In this document: positions 4,986-11,952 of the stretch, in pieces
Position numbering within the stretch: the stretch's first letter is position 1
Layout: every line of letters starts with the position of its first letter
NCBI GenBank assembly: GCA_937915925.1
Contig: CALGGM010000143.1
Span: 1 to 11,952, forward strand
Reading direction: 5' to 3'
Source: an uncultured Clostridia bacterium
GTDB lineage: Bacteria > Bacillota > Clostridia > Christensenellales > CAG-138
DNA: 11,952 nt
Program-made: the position numbers and the translations under genes
Notes under the pieces: model-generated
Told to the model about the DNA's origin: nothing
What the model saw: only the letters and a program-made list of their open reading frames with translations
The model's database searches: none

Positions 4986-6608
4986 ATGGACGAACAGAAT
5001 CCCATCTATGTCACGGGACACAAGAACCCGGACACCGACTCGATCGTTTCCGCGATCGCGTACGCGGCGCTGATGAACGCGCTCGGCGATCGGCGGTATA
5101 CGGCGGCGCGCATCGGCACGGTCAGCGACGAGACCGCGCGGATCCTCGAACGCTTCGGCTTTGACGCGCCGGAGCGGATCTACAACGTGCGCACGCAGGT
5201 GCGCGACCTGAACTACGACCGTCCGCCGATCCTGTCCGCGGCGGTCACGGTGCGCCGCGCATGGGAAGCGATGTCGAAGGGCGAGCGCGAGGTCGCCTCG
5301 CTGCCCGTCGCAAACGAAAACGGCACGCTCATGGGTATGGTCACCACGGGCGATATCGCGTCGTACGATCTGTCGTCCTCGGAAACGCCGCATCTCAAGG
5401 ACATCCCGCTGTTCAACCTCGTGTCGAACCTCGACGGACAGGTCTGGGACAAGAACAGCGCGGTCACCACGGTTTCGGGCGAGCTCAAGATCGCGGTCCC
5501 GCTTGCGGGGGAGCTGCCCGACTTCAAGCCCGACATGATCGTGGTGACGGGAAACGATACCGAGACGCTGAACGCGGCGCTCGACGCGGGCGTCGCCTGC
5601 GTCATCATCTGCGTGGCGGAGCTCGACCCCGCTGTCCTCGAACGCGCGGACAGGACCGTCGTGATCACGACCCCGTTCGACGCGTACCGCGCGGCGCGGT
5701 TGGTCATCCAGTCCGTTCCGGTTGAGCGCATTTTAACGGGCACGGACGTGGTGTCGTTCCACCTTTCGGACTATCTCGACGACGTGCGCGAGCAGACGCT
5801 CAAATCCCGCTACAGAAGCTATCCGATCCTCGACGAAAACGACTGCGTCGTGGGAACGCTGTCGCGCTTCCACCTGCTGCGTCCGAACCGCAAGCGCGTC
5901 GTGCTCGTCGATCATAACGAGCTAAGTCAATCGGTCGACGGACTTTCGGAAGCGGAGGTGCTTGCAATCCTCGACCATCACCGTCTCGCGGACGTGCAGA
6001 CCGGCGCGCCGGTCTATATGCGCAACGAGCCCGTGGGCGCGACGTGTACGATCATTGCGACGATGTTCCAGGAGCGCGGCATCATGCCGACCCGCCGTCT
6101 TGCGGGGCTGCTCGCCGCGGGCATTGTGTCCGACACGATCTTCTTCAAGTCCCCGACGGCGACCCCGCGCGACCGGCTGATGGCGGAGCGCATGGCGGCG
6201 ATCGCGGGCGAATCGCTCGACGAGCTCGGACGCTTCATCTACGCCCCGTCCGCAACGCGCGAGACCGATCCGAAAAAGATGCTGCTTTCGGACTTCAAGC
6301 ATTTTCAGATCGAGGGTCATAAGCTCGGCATCGGGCAGATCAACTGCATCGATTCGCAGGACCTGTTGAAAAACCGTGACGCGTTCCTTGCCGAGATGGA
6401 AAAGGTCAAGGAGGAGCGCGAGTTCGAGCTCGTGCTGCTGATGCTCACCGACGTGCTTCTGGAGGGCACGGTGCTGCTTTCCGTCGGCGATCTCGATACG
6501 GTCGAGGAAGCGTTCAACGTCAAGATCAAGGACAACACGGTATTCCTGCCGGGCGTGATGTCGCGTAAAAAGCAGATCGTTCCGGCGCTGTCCGTACTTT
6601 GGGGGTAA
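4986..6608 (+). CDS. ppaC: CBS/DRTGG-regulated manganese-dependent inorganic pyrophosphatase
   Basis: A 540-residue family II (DHH) pyrophosphatase, hydrolysing PPi to two phosphates in the cytosol with Mn2+/Co2+. The catalytic DHH half is split by a regulatory insert. Motif 1 is GHKNPDTDS (11-19); then come a CBS domain (about 74-128), a DRTGG-like domain (about 135-250) and a second CBS (about 252-298). After these, VDHNE (308-312), DHH (330-332) and SDTIFF (382-387) complete the metal site. The DHHA2 domain ends with the PPi-binding SRKKQIVP (526-533). CBS-PPases of this layout are known to be inhibited by AMP/ADP and activated by ATP or diadenosine polyphosphates. The ATG at 4986 is preferred over 4980 because AAAGGCGGG (4970-4978) is 7 nt from it but only 1 nt from 4980. 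It is the first gene of a five-gene unit; the next begins 5 nt after its stop. Confidence 0.95.
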   Translation: MDEQNPIYVTGHKNPDTDSIVSAIAYAALMNALGDRRYTAARIGTVSDETARILERFGFDAPERIYNVRTQVRDLNYDRPPILSAAVTVRRAWEAMSKGEREVASLPVANENGTLMGMVTTGDIASYDLSSSETPHLKDIPLFNLVSNLDGQVWDKNSAVTTVSGELKIAVPLAGELPDFKPDMIVVTGNDTETLNAALDAGVACVIICVAELDPAVLERADRTVVITTPFDAYRAARLVIQSVPVERILTGTDVVSFHLSDYLDDVREQTLKSRYRSYPILDENDCVVGTLSRFHLLRPNRKRVVLVDHNELSQSVDGLSEAEVLAILDHHRLADVQTGAPVYMRNEPVGATCTIIATMFQERGIMPTRRLAGLLAAGIVSDTIFFKSPTATPRDRLMAERMAAIAGESLDELGRFIYAPSATRETDPKKMLLSDFKHFQIEGHKLGIGQINCIDSQDLLKNRDAFLAEMEKVKEEREFELVLLMLTDVLLEGTVLLSVGDLDTVEEAFNVKIKDNTVFLPGVMSRKKQIVPALSVLWG

Positions 6609-6613
6609 GATTT

Positions 6614-8329
6614 ATGCAGATCAGATTAGACGGAACGCCCGTAGAGGTCAATCCGGGCGAGAGCCTTCTGGACATCGTAAAGCGCCTTGGGCTCGATACC
6701 GACAGCTTAAAGACGCGTCCCATCGCCGCGGACATCGCGGGCGAGGTGTTTACGCTCAACTATATTCCGATGCGGCAGAAGGAGCAGGGCGACGGCATCA
6801 CGACGTACCGCATGCGCAAGGCGATCCGCAAGGGCAGCGGCGAGGTCAAGCTGATCCGCTACGGGGAGAGCCGCGGCAGGGCGATCTACGAGCGCACGGT
6901 CATCTACGTGTTCTTCCTTGCGATGCGCGAGCTGTACCCGAAGGCGCACGCGAAGGTCAACTATGCCATCGGACCGTCGATCGACATCTCGGTCGACCTC
7001 GAACCGCAGTTCACGCCCGACGACGTGGAGGCGATCCGCGCGAAAATGCGTGAGATCGTCGAGGCGGACTATCCGCTGATCCGCAAACGCCTCGACATCG
7101 ACGAGGCGATCCGCTTCTTCGAGAACGACGGACAGCAGGACAAGGTGCGGCTTCTGCGCTGGCGGCAGTTCACCTACTTTGACGTGTACTCACACGGCGA
7201 TTACGTGGATTATTTCTACGGCGAGATGCTTCCCTCCACCGGCTACGCAAAGGTATTCGACCTGCAGCACAGAAGCGGCGGACTGTTTTTACTGCGCCCG
7301 TCCGACGCCGACGCCGACGTCGCGACGCGCTATGTCTATATGCCGAACCTCGTCAAGGTCTTCGCGCGCTCGGACGAGTGGGCGGACCTGATGCACTGCC
7401 GGTGCGTCGCCGATCTCAACGACATGGTGGAAAACGGCAGCGTGCGTGAGCTGATCCGCGTCAACGAAGCGCTGCATGAGCGCCGCTTTGCGGAGATCGC
7501 GACCGAGATTGTGAACCGCGGCGCGCGCGCCGTGCTGATCGCGGGACCGTCGAGCTCGGGCAAAACGACGAGCGCAAACCGCGTGGCAACGCAGCTTAGA
7601 GTGCTCGGCAAGACGCCGATCCTTCTGTCGCTCGACGATTACTATATCGACCGGCAGTTTGTAAAGCCGGACGAGAACGGCGAGATCGACTACGAACACA
7701 TCAACATGATCGACGTCGCGCAGTTCAACATCGACCTTGAAAAGCTTCTGAACGGCGAGCAGGTGGAGATCCCGCACTTCGATTTCAAGACGGGCTCTCG
7801 TCAGATGCTCGGACATTTTGTGAAGATGGACGACGACGCGATGCTGATCATCGAGGGGCTGCACGGGCTGAACCCGCAGTTATTGACCCCGCGCATCGAC
7901 AAAAAGCTGATCTTTAAGCTGTACGTGTCGGCGCTGACGACGCTGAATCTCGACGATCACAACCGCATTCCGACGACCGATGTGCGCTTGCTTCGGCGCA
8001 TGGTGCGCGATTATGAAACGCGCGGCGCGACCATCGAGCGGACGCTCGGCATGTGGGATTCCGTCAAGCGCGGCGAACAGCGCTGGATCTTCCCGTATCA
8101 GGAGAGCGCGGACGCGATCATGAACACCTCGCTGGTGTACGAGCTTGCCGTGCTGAAAAAGCACATCTATCCGCTGCTGCAGGCGGTGGAATCGGACAGC
8201 CCAAGCTATGACGAGGTCGTGAACATCATTAAATTTTTGAACTACATTTCGGACGCTGCCGTGGAGGACGAGATCCCGCCCACGAGCATTTTAAGGGAAT
8301 TCGTCGGCGGCAACACGTTCTATCGCTGA
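6614..8329 (+). CDS. TGS/ThrRS-like domain-uridine kinase family fusion (nucleoside kinase)
   Basis: A 571-residue protein from the ATG at 6614 with GGGGG (6601-6605) upstream; a TTG at 6599 would add only five residues and overlap ppaC. Residues 1-55 resemble a TGS domain (QIRLDGTPVEVNPGESLLDI). About 80-210 resemble the second additional domain of threonyl-tRNA synthetase (LYPKAHAKVNYAIGPSID), but the HxxxH metal site expected there reads IYVFF, so tRNA editing is unlikely. The C-terminal half is a P-loop uridine kinase/phosphoribulokinase domain: GPSSSGKTT (311-319), LDDYYIDR (340-347), a DFKTGSR loop (390-396), and IIEGLHGLN at about 412-420. This layout occurs widely in Clostridia and Thermotogae as a putative nucleoside or uridine kinase; the true substrate is not established from sequence. 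It is the second gene of the operon, 9 nt from the next. Confidence 0.92.
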   Translation: MQIRLDGTPVEVNPGESLLDIVKRLGLDTDSLKTRPIAADIAGEVFTLNYIPMRQKEQGDGITTYRMRKAIRKGSGEVKLIRYGESRGRAIYERTVIYVFFLAMRELYPKAHAKVNYAIGPSIDISVDLEPQFTPDDVEAIRAKMREIVEADYPLIRKRLDIDEAIRFFENDGQQDKVRLLRWRQFTYFDVYSHGDYVDYFYGEMLPSTGYAKVFDLQHRSGGLFLLRPSDADADVATRYVYMPNLVKVFARSDEWADLMHCRCVADLNDMVENGSVRELIRVNEALHERRFAEIATEIVNRGARAVLIAGPSSSGKTTSANRVATQLRVLGKTPILLSLDDYYIDRQFVKPDENGEIDYEHINMIDVAQFNIDLEKLLNGEQVEIPHFDFKTGSRQMLGHFVKMDDDAMLIIEGLHGLNPQLLTPRIDKKLIFKLYVSALTTLNLDDHNRIPTTDVRLLRRMVRDYETRGATIERTLGMWDSVKRGEQRWIFPYQESADAIMNTSLVYELAVLKKHIYPLLQAVESDSPSYDEVVNIIKFLNYISDAAVEDEIPPTSILREFVGGNTFYR

Positions 8330-8338
8330 GGAGGACGT

Positions 8339-9373
8339 ATGCGCAATACGATCGGTAAACTGTGCGCAATCATCGCGACGCTGGTACTTTTGTTCTCCGT
8401 CGCGTTTTTCACCGTGTCGCAGATTTTAAAGGACAACGACTATATCGAACAGAAATATAAGGAGCTCGGCGTCAGCGCCCAGATGGGCATGAGCACGCCG
8501 GACCTGTCGAGAGCGACGACGGCGCTGCTCGACTATATGCGCGGCGAGCGCGCGAACATCCGCGTCGAGGCGCGGGTGAACGGCGCGGACCTTCCCGACG
8601 TGTTCTGGCACGAAAAGGAAGTCGTGCATATGGCGGAGGTGCAGTCGCTGTACCTCGGGCTGGAATCGTTCGCAAAGTACGGCGCGGTCGGCGCGGCTGT
8701 TTTGCTGCTTGTCGGCTTTCTTCTGATGGAGCGGGGCAAGCGGCGCGCGCTGCTGTCCTCGGCAATGTTCTGGGGCACCGGCATCTTCGGCGGCGTGCTG
8801 GTCTTTTTCGGGATCTGGTCGATCCTCGATTTTTCGAGCTTCTGGACGGTGTTCCATTTCATCATCTTCCCGAGCTCGCTGTTCCAGTACCTGTCCGCGG
8901 GCGCGACGGTCGAGGCGATGAACGACCTCAACTGGGTCCTTTCGAACGACAGCATCATGGTAAACATGCTGATGCCGATCTTCCCGTCGCTCGTGCTGCG
9001 TTGCGCGGTGGGCGTCGTGCTCGAGATCGTCGTGGTCGCGATCGCCGCGGTGCTCGTGCGGTTTGCGTGGCGCAAGCAGGGTAAGCCCTCGCCGGTGGCG
9101 GATATCGTGGTCATCGAGCATGACGAAAACGAGCCCATGCCCATCGAGGGACCGGACCTTGTGCTCGCGCATAAGCTCAGGAACATCCCCGTGAACAAGC
9201 GTGAGGCGCTTCTGAAAAAGGCAAAGGGCGAGGAAGAACCGGAAGCGAACGAATCCGTAGAGGCGGAAGAGACGGAAGAACCGGAAGTGAATGAATCCGT
9301 AGGGACGGGCAGTGCCCGTCCGGAAGAGACGGACGAGGTGTCGGCTCCCGATCCTTCGGAGGACGCGCAATGA
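8339..9373 (+). CDS. TIGR01906/DUF1461 integral membrane protein with extra acidic tail
   Basis: A 344-residue membrane protein of unknown function. Hydrophobic segments are at about 7-29, 114-130, 141-162, 167-185 and 217-243, with an outside loop (31-112) between the first two. Family-typical traits are EVVHMAEVQ (94-102), FWTVFHFIIFP (168-178) and the NWVLSNDSIMVNMLMPIFP stretch (198-216). Family members usually end soon after the last membrane span. Here about 100 residues follow: a basic and hydrophilic segment (244-297), then an acidic tail rich in Glu/Pro (298-344) containing a 14-residue tandem repeat (EEPEANESVEAEET) and an inserted GTGSARP derived from a palindromic DNA repeat. AGGAGG (8329-8334) lies 4 nt before the start, and the stop overlaps tsaD (ATGA). 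Co-transcription is almost certain; the function is unknown. Confidence 0.85.
   Translation: MRNTIGKLCAIIATLVLLFSVAFFTVSQILKDNDYIEQKYKELGVSAQMGMSTPDLSRATTALLDYMRGERANIRVEARVNGADLPDVFWHEKEVVHMAEVQSLYLGLESFAKYGAVGAAVLLLVGFLLMERGKRRALLSSAMFWGTGIFGGVLVFFGIWSILDFSSFWTVFHFIIFPSSLFQYLSAGATVEAMNDLNWVLSNDSIMVNMLMPIFPSLVLRCAVGVVLEIVVVAIAAVLVRFAWRKQGKPSPVADIVVIEHDENEPMPIEGPDLVLAHKLRNIPVNKREALLKKAKGEEEPEANESVEAEETEEPEVNESVGTGSARPEETDEVSAPDPSEDAQ
9233..9322 (+). repeat. 42-bp in-frame tandem repeat encoding the acidic tail
   Basis: The unit beginning GAAGAACCGGAAGCGAACGA at 9233 recurs at 9275 with two third/second-position changes. Copy 1 encodes EEPEANESVEAEET, copy 2 starts EEPEVNESV. After GAATCCGTA the copies part: copy 2 carries the palindromic unit at 9299-9322 and then rejoins at GAAGAGACG (9323-9331). 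The net difference is 15 bases, so the frame is kept. Confidence 0.75.
9299..9322. repeat. GTAGGGACG palindromic repeat unit inside a coding sequence
   Basis: GTAGGGACGGGC (9299-9310), loop AGT, GCCCGTCCG (9314-9322). Stem length (8 bp), loop length (3 nt) and flanking GTA and G match the intergenic unit at 3489-3512, while the inner stem bases differ in a paired way. It is read as V-G-T-G-S-A-R-P. Confidence 0.7.
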
Positions 9374-10422
9374 GCTACGAAGCTTCCGCAAAAGAAAAGC
9401 ATGACGCGCTCCTTCGATCGGGGCACGCGACGGTGCTTGCGATCGAAAGCTCGTGCGACGAAACCGCCTGCGCGATCGTGCGCGACGGACGCGAGGTGCT
9501 TTCGAACGTTGTGCATACGCAGATCCCGCTGCATCGGAAATACGGCGGCGTCGTGCCGGAGCTTGCGAGCCGCAACCATGTGGAGCGCATCGGCGCGGTC
9601 GTCGAAAAGGCGCTTGCGGACGCGGGCATGACGCTTTCCGAGATCGACGCGATCGCGGTCACCTGCGGACCGGGTCTGGTCGGCGCGCTGCTGGTGGGCG
9701 TGAGCTACGCAAAGGGACTTGCGCTCGCGAGCGGACTTCCGCTGATCGGCACGAATCACATCTTAGGGCATATCGCGGCGAACTATCTGACGTTTTCGGA
9801 CCTCGAACCGCCGTTTACGGCGCTGATCGCGTCGGGCGGGCACAGCCACATCGTGCGCGTACACGACTACGACCGCTGCACGCTGATCGGGCGTACGCGC
9901 GACGACGCGGCGGGCGAGGCGTTCGACAAGGTCGCGCGCGTATTGGGGCTTCCGTACCCCGGCGGACCGGAGCTTGAAAAGCTCGCAAGGGAGGGCGATC
10001 CCAAGGCGTACCGCTTCCGCTCGGCGTTCAACGAGCGCGAGGACGAGTTCGACATGAGCTTTTCGGGGCTCAAGACCGCGGTCATCAACGTCCTGCACAC
10101 CGCCGAACAGCGCGGTGAGGACGTGAACCGGGCGGACGTCGCGGCGAGCTTTCAGAACGAGGTCATCACGATCCTTTCGGACAAGGCGGTGCGCGCGTGC
10201 AGCGACACGCTCGTGCTGGCGGGCGGCGTTTCCGCAAACGCGGCGCTTCGGGAGATGCTCGCAAAGAAGGCGAAGAAGAAGGGGATCCGCTTCTGCTGTC
10301 CCGATTTTCTGTACTGCACCGACAACGCCGCCATGATCGGCAGCGCCGGGTTCTATCTGTTGATGAGGGGGCATCGCGACGGGCTCGATCTCAACGCGAC
10401 GCCGTATCTGAGCGTGGTATGA
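9370..10422 (+). CDS. tsaD: tRNA N6-adenosine threonylcarbamoyltransferase TsaD
   Basis: A 350-residue Kae1/Qri7/TsaD protein. It transfers the threonylcarbamoyl group from L-threonylcarbamoyl-AMP to A37 of ANN-decoding tRNAs, acting with TsaB and TsaE, which are not in this window. It shows VLAIESSCDETA (22-33), the KYGGVVPELASRNHV stretch (57-71), GPGLVGALLVG (100-110), metal ligands NHILGH (His130, His134), SGGHSHI (155-161), DDAAGEAFDKVAR (178-190), SFSGLKTAV (230-238) and CTDNAAMI (316-323, Asp318 the third metal ligand). The N-terminus is about 20 residues longer than the usual start near VLAIE. However, GGAGG (9358-9362) sits 7 nt before this ATG, which overlaps the previous stop, so this start is well supported. 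It is the fourth gene of the operon. Confidence 0.97.
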   Translation: MSYEASAKEKHDALLRSGHATVLAIESSCDETACAIVRDGREVLSNVVHTQIPLHRKYGGVVPELASRNHVERIGAVVEKALADAGMTLSEIDAIAVTCGPGLVGALLVGVSYAKGLALASGLPLIGTNHILGHIAANYLTFSDLEPPFTALIASGGHSHIVRVHDYDRCTLIGRTRDDAAGEAFDKVARVLGLPYPGGPELEKLAREGDPKAYRFRSAFNEREDEFDMSFSGLKTAVINVLHTAEQRGEDVNRADVAASFQNEVITILSDKAVRACSDTLVLAGGVSANAALREMLAKKAKKKGIRFCCPDFLYCTDNAAMIGSAGFYLLMRGHRDGLDLNATPYLSVV

Positions 10423-10423
10423 T

Positions 10424-11845
10424 ATGAAACAAGGGCGAAGATCCAACGAAATACAAATGCTGGAAGGACCTCTTTTAGGGAAGGTCTTTCTGTTTGCGCT
10501 GCCTTTGATGGCAACGAATCTTTTACAGATGCTTTACAACGCGGCGGATATGATTGTCGCGGGCATGTCCGGCGTGGAGGGCGCGATCGGCTCGATCGGC
10601 ACGACCGGCGCGATGATCAATCTGATCCTCAACATCTTCTCCGGCTTTGCGATCGGCACGAACGTGGTCGTCGCGCGAAACATCGGCAGGGGCGACGAGG
10701 AGGCGACGCGCCGCGCGGTGCATACGTCGCTCATCATGGCGCTGATCTTCGGTACGGTGTGCATGGGCATCGGGCTGTTCATCGCAAGACCGCTGCTAAA
10801 GCTTCTCGGCGATCAGGGACACATCCTCGACCTTGCGACGCTGTACACGCGCATCTACTTTGCCGGCACGCCGTTTATGGCGGTCTCGAACTACATGATC
10901 GCGATCCTGCGCGCCAAGGGCGACACGCGTACGCCCCTGTACGTGCTGACCGCGACGGGACTTCTGAACGTCGGGCTGAACCTGTTCTTCGTGCTCGTCA
11001 TGAAGATGTCGGTCGACGGCGTTGCGTACGCCACGGTGCTCTCGAACGTGATGAACGTCATCGTGCTCGCCGTCGTCATGCTGCGCGACACCGGCTGGTG
11101 CAGGCTCGAATGGAAGCGGCTGAAGCTCGACCGCGTCGCCATGCGCGACATTTTAAGGGACGGACTTCCCGCGGGCGTGCAGGGCGCTCTGTTCTCGCTT
11201 TCGAACATGCTGATCCAGTCGACGATCATCGGCATCAACAACACCATGGACCCCGGCGGCTCGGCGATCATCGACGGCAACGCCGCGGCGACGAACCTGG
11301 AGGGCTTTGTGTACGTGGCGACCAACTCCGTCTATCAGGCGGCGGTCACGTTCACGAGCCAGCACCACGGCGCGCGCAAGTATCAGCGCATCGGAACCGT
11401 CATGCGCTGCTGCTATTTCGTGACCGGTCTGATCGCGGTCGCGAGCGCTGCGCTCCTGCTGATCTTCCGGCACCCGCTTCTCGGGCTGTACATTCAGAAC
11501 GGAAACCAGATGGCGCTCGACGCGGCGTATACGCGCTTCTATATCAACATCGCGCCGTACTTTACGCTCGCGTTCATGGAGGTGGGCTCGGGCATTTTGA
11601 GGGGCCTCGGCAAGTCCACGCTGTCCACGGTCATCTCGCTGCTCGGCTCTTGCGTGTTCCGGCTCGTGTGGATCTATTTCGTTTTCCCGCTGTACCCGCA
11701 GCTTTGGATGGTGTACCTTTCCTATCCGATCTCATGGTCGCTTACGGCGATCGCGCACTTCACGGTGTCCATGGTCGTGCGCAGACGCTACATGCGCATG
11801 TACCCCGAGTCCTCACCCGAGGCGCCGGAGTGGGAGAGCGTGTAA
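10424..11845 (+). CDS. MATE family efflux transporter
   Basis: A 473-residue, 12-span multidrug and toxin extrusion (MatE/NorM-DinF type) transporter that would export cationic or other small molecules using a Na+ or H+ gradient. The opening MLEGPLLGKVFLFALPLMATNLLQ followed by LYNAADMIVAG is typical of Clostridial MATE proteins. The internal half-repeat begins at about 240 (RDILRDGLPAGVQGALFSLSNMLIQ). Conserved features include AILRAKGDTRTP (about 163-174) and its second-half counterpart GILRGLGKSTLS (about 387-398). The C-terminus is a short hydrophilic tail. The start is 1 nt after the tsaD stop and has no clear Shine-Dalgarno, so translation is probably coupled to tsaD. No terminator is visible after it within the window. 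The substrate is unknown. Confidence 0.94.
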   Translation: MKQGRRSNEIQMLEGPLLGKVFLFALPLMATNLLQMLYNAADMIVAGMSGVEGAIGSIGTTGAMINLILNIFSGFAIGTNVVVARNIGRGDEEATRRAVHTSLIMALIFGTVCMGIGLFIARPLLKLLGDQGHILDLATLYTRIYFAGTPFMAVSNYMIAILRAKGDTRTPLYVLTATGLLNVGLNLFFVLVMKMSVDGVAYATVLSNVMNVIVLAVVMLRDTGWCRLEWKRLKLDRVAMRDILRDGLPAGVQGALFSLSNMLIQSTIIGINNTMDPGGSAIIDGNAAATNLEGFVYVATNSVYQAAVTFTSQHHGARKYQRIGTVMRCCYFVTGLIAVASAALLLIFRHPLLGLYIQNGNQMALDAAYTRFYINIAPYFTLAFMEVGSGILRGLGKSTLSTVISLLGSCVFRLVWIYFVFPLYPQLWMVYLSYPISWSLTAIAHFTVSMVVRRRYMRMYPESSPEAPEWESV

Positions 11846-11862
11846 AAGGGAAGAGAGAAAAG

Positions 11863-11890
11863 AGAAGAGTGAATAGAGAAGAGTGAATAG
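11863..11890 (+). repeat. 14-bp tandem duplication in purine-rich spacer
   Basis: AGAAGAGTGAATAG occurs twice in immediate succession (11863-11876 and 11877-11890) within a strongly purine-rich spacer (11844-11902). It is most likely a slippage product. Confidence 0.8.
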
Positions 11891-11902
11891 AAAAAGAAGG
11901 GG

Positions 11903-11952
11903 ATGTTAAAAAAGTCCCTGAAAGAAATAGCAAGACTCTCGAGGAAAGTTTC
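11903..11952 (+). CDS. Possible start of a further gene, cut by the window end
   Basis: An ATG at 11903 opens a frame, MLKKSLKEIARLSRKV, that is still open at the window edge. AGAAGGGG lies directly before it but is too close for an ideal ribosome binding site. Sixteen open codons are weak evidence and no family can be recognised. Confidence 0.25.
   Translation, partial: MLKKSLKEIARLSRKV

Noticed and set aside
6599..6613. TTG start for the kinase five codons upstream
   Set aside because: It would overlap the ppaC stop and lose the GGGGG-to-ATG spacing; the ATG at 6614 begins exactly at the TGS-like strand.
10424..11845. Mn2+ or toxin-antitoxin style role for the MATE gene by association
   Set aside because: Apart from operon position nothing in the sequence points to a specific substrate.

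Overview
The window is about 12 kb of GC-rich (clearly above 50 percent by eye) low-GC-phylum-type chromosome, most likely from an uncultured or gut member of the Clostridia (Bacillota). The evidence is strong AGGAGG-type ribosome binding sites, sigma-A promoters with extended -10 boxes, lipoproteins with proline/threonine/glutamate-rich stalks, a yybP-ykoY manganese riboswitch, a CBS/DRTGG-type family II pyrophosphatase, a TGS-uridine-kinase-like fusion, and intergenic dispersed repeats whose spurious translations (CHSEERSDEES-like) I recall from such genomes. No rRNA, tRNA, CRISPR array, phage or transposase gene was seen. The species assignment is inference.

Layout. 1-171: short intergenic stretch ending in a promoter that fires almost on top of the first ATG. 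172-1101 (+): lipoprotein N-acetylmuramoyl-L-alanine amidase, converging on 1162-1608 (-), a free methionine-(R)-sulfoxide reductase; a shared hairpin lies between them. 1793-3136 (+): a large multi-domain lipoprotein of unknown function, divergent from the reductase. 3137-3706: 570 bases without a credible gene, packed with hairpins, a duplicated UUCG terminator and at least three kinds of dispersed-repeat-like units. 3707-4729 (-): a CaCA-family cation antiporter preceded by a Mn2+ riboswitch (aptamer, intrinsic terminator and promoter all visible). 4986-11845 (+): a tightly packed five-gene unit: CBS/DRTGG Mn-dependent pyrophosphatase, TGS/ThrRS-like domain-uridine kinase fusion, TIGR01906/DUF1461 membrane protein with an added acidic tail, tsaD, and a MATE efflux transporter. 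Gene spacing is 5, 9, -4 and 1 nt. The window ends in a purine-rich stretch with a 14-bp tandem duplication and possibly the first codons of another gene.

How the parts fit. The divergent promoters at about 4877-4944 pair a riboswitch-controlled transporter, probably exporting Mn2+, with a pyrophosphatase whose catalytic metal is Mn2+/Co2+. The operon joins PPi hydrolysis with t6A tRNA modification (TsaD; the preceding TsaC step releases PPi) and a protein carrying threonyl-tRNA-synthetase-like N-terminal domains; a functional link there is a hypothesis only. I found no clear new defence or mobile system. The most unusual items are the repeat-packed intergenic region, a palindromic repeat unit of the same type sitting in frame inside the membrane-protein gene, the apparently leaderless amidase gene, and the Mn riboswitch/Mn-enzyme divergent pair.
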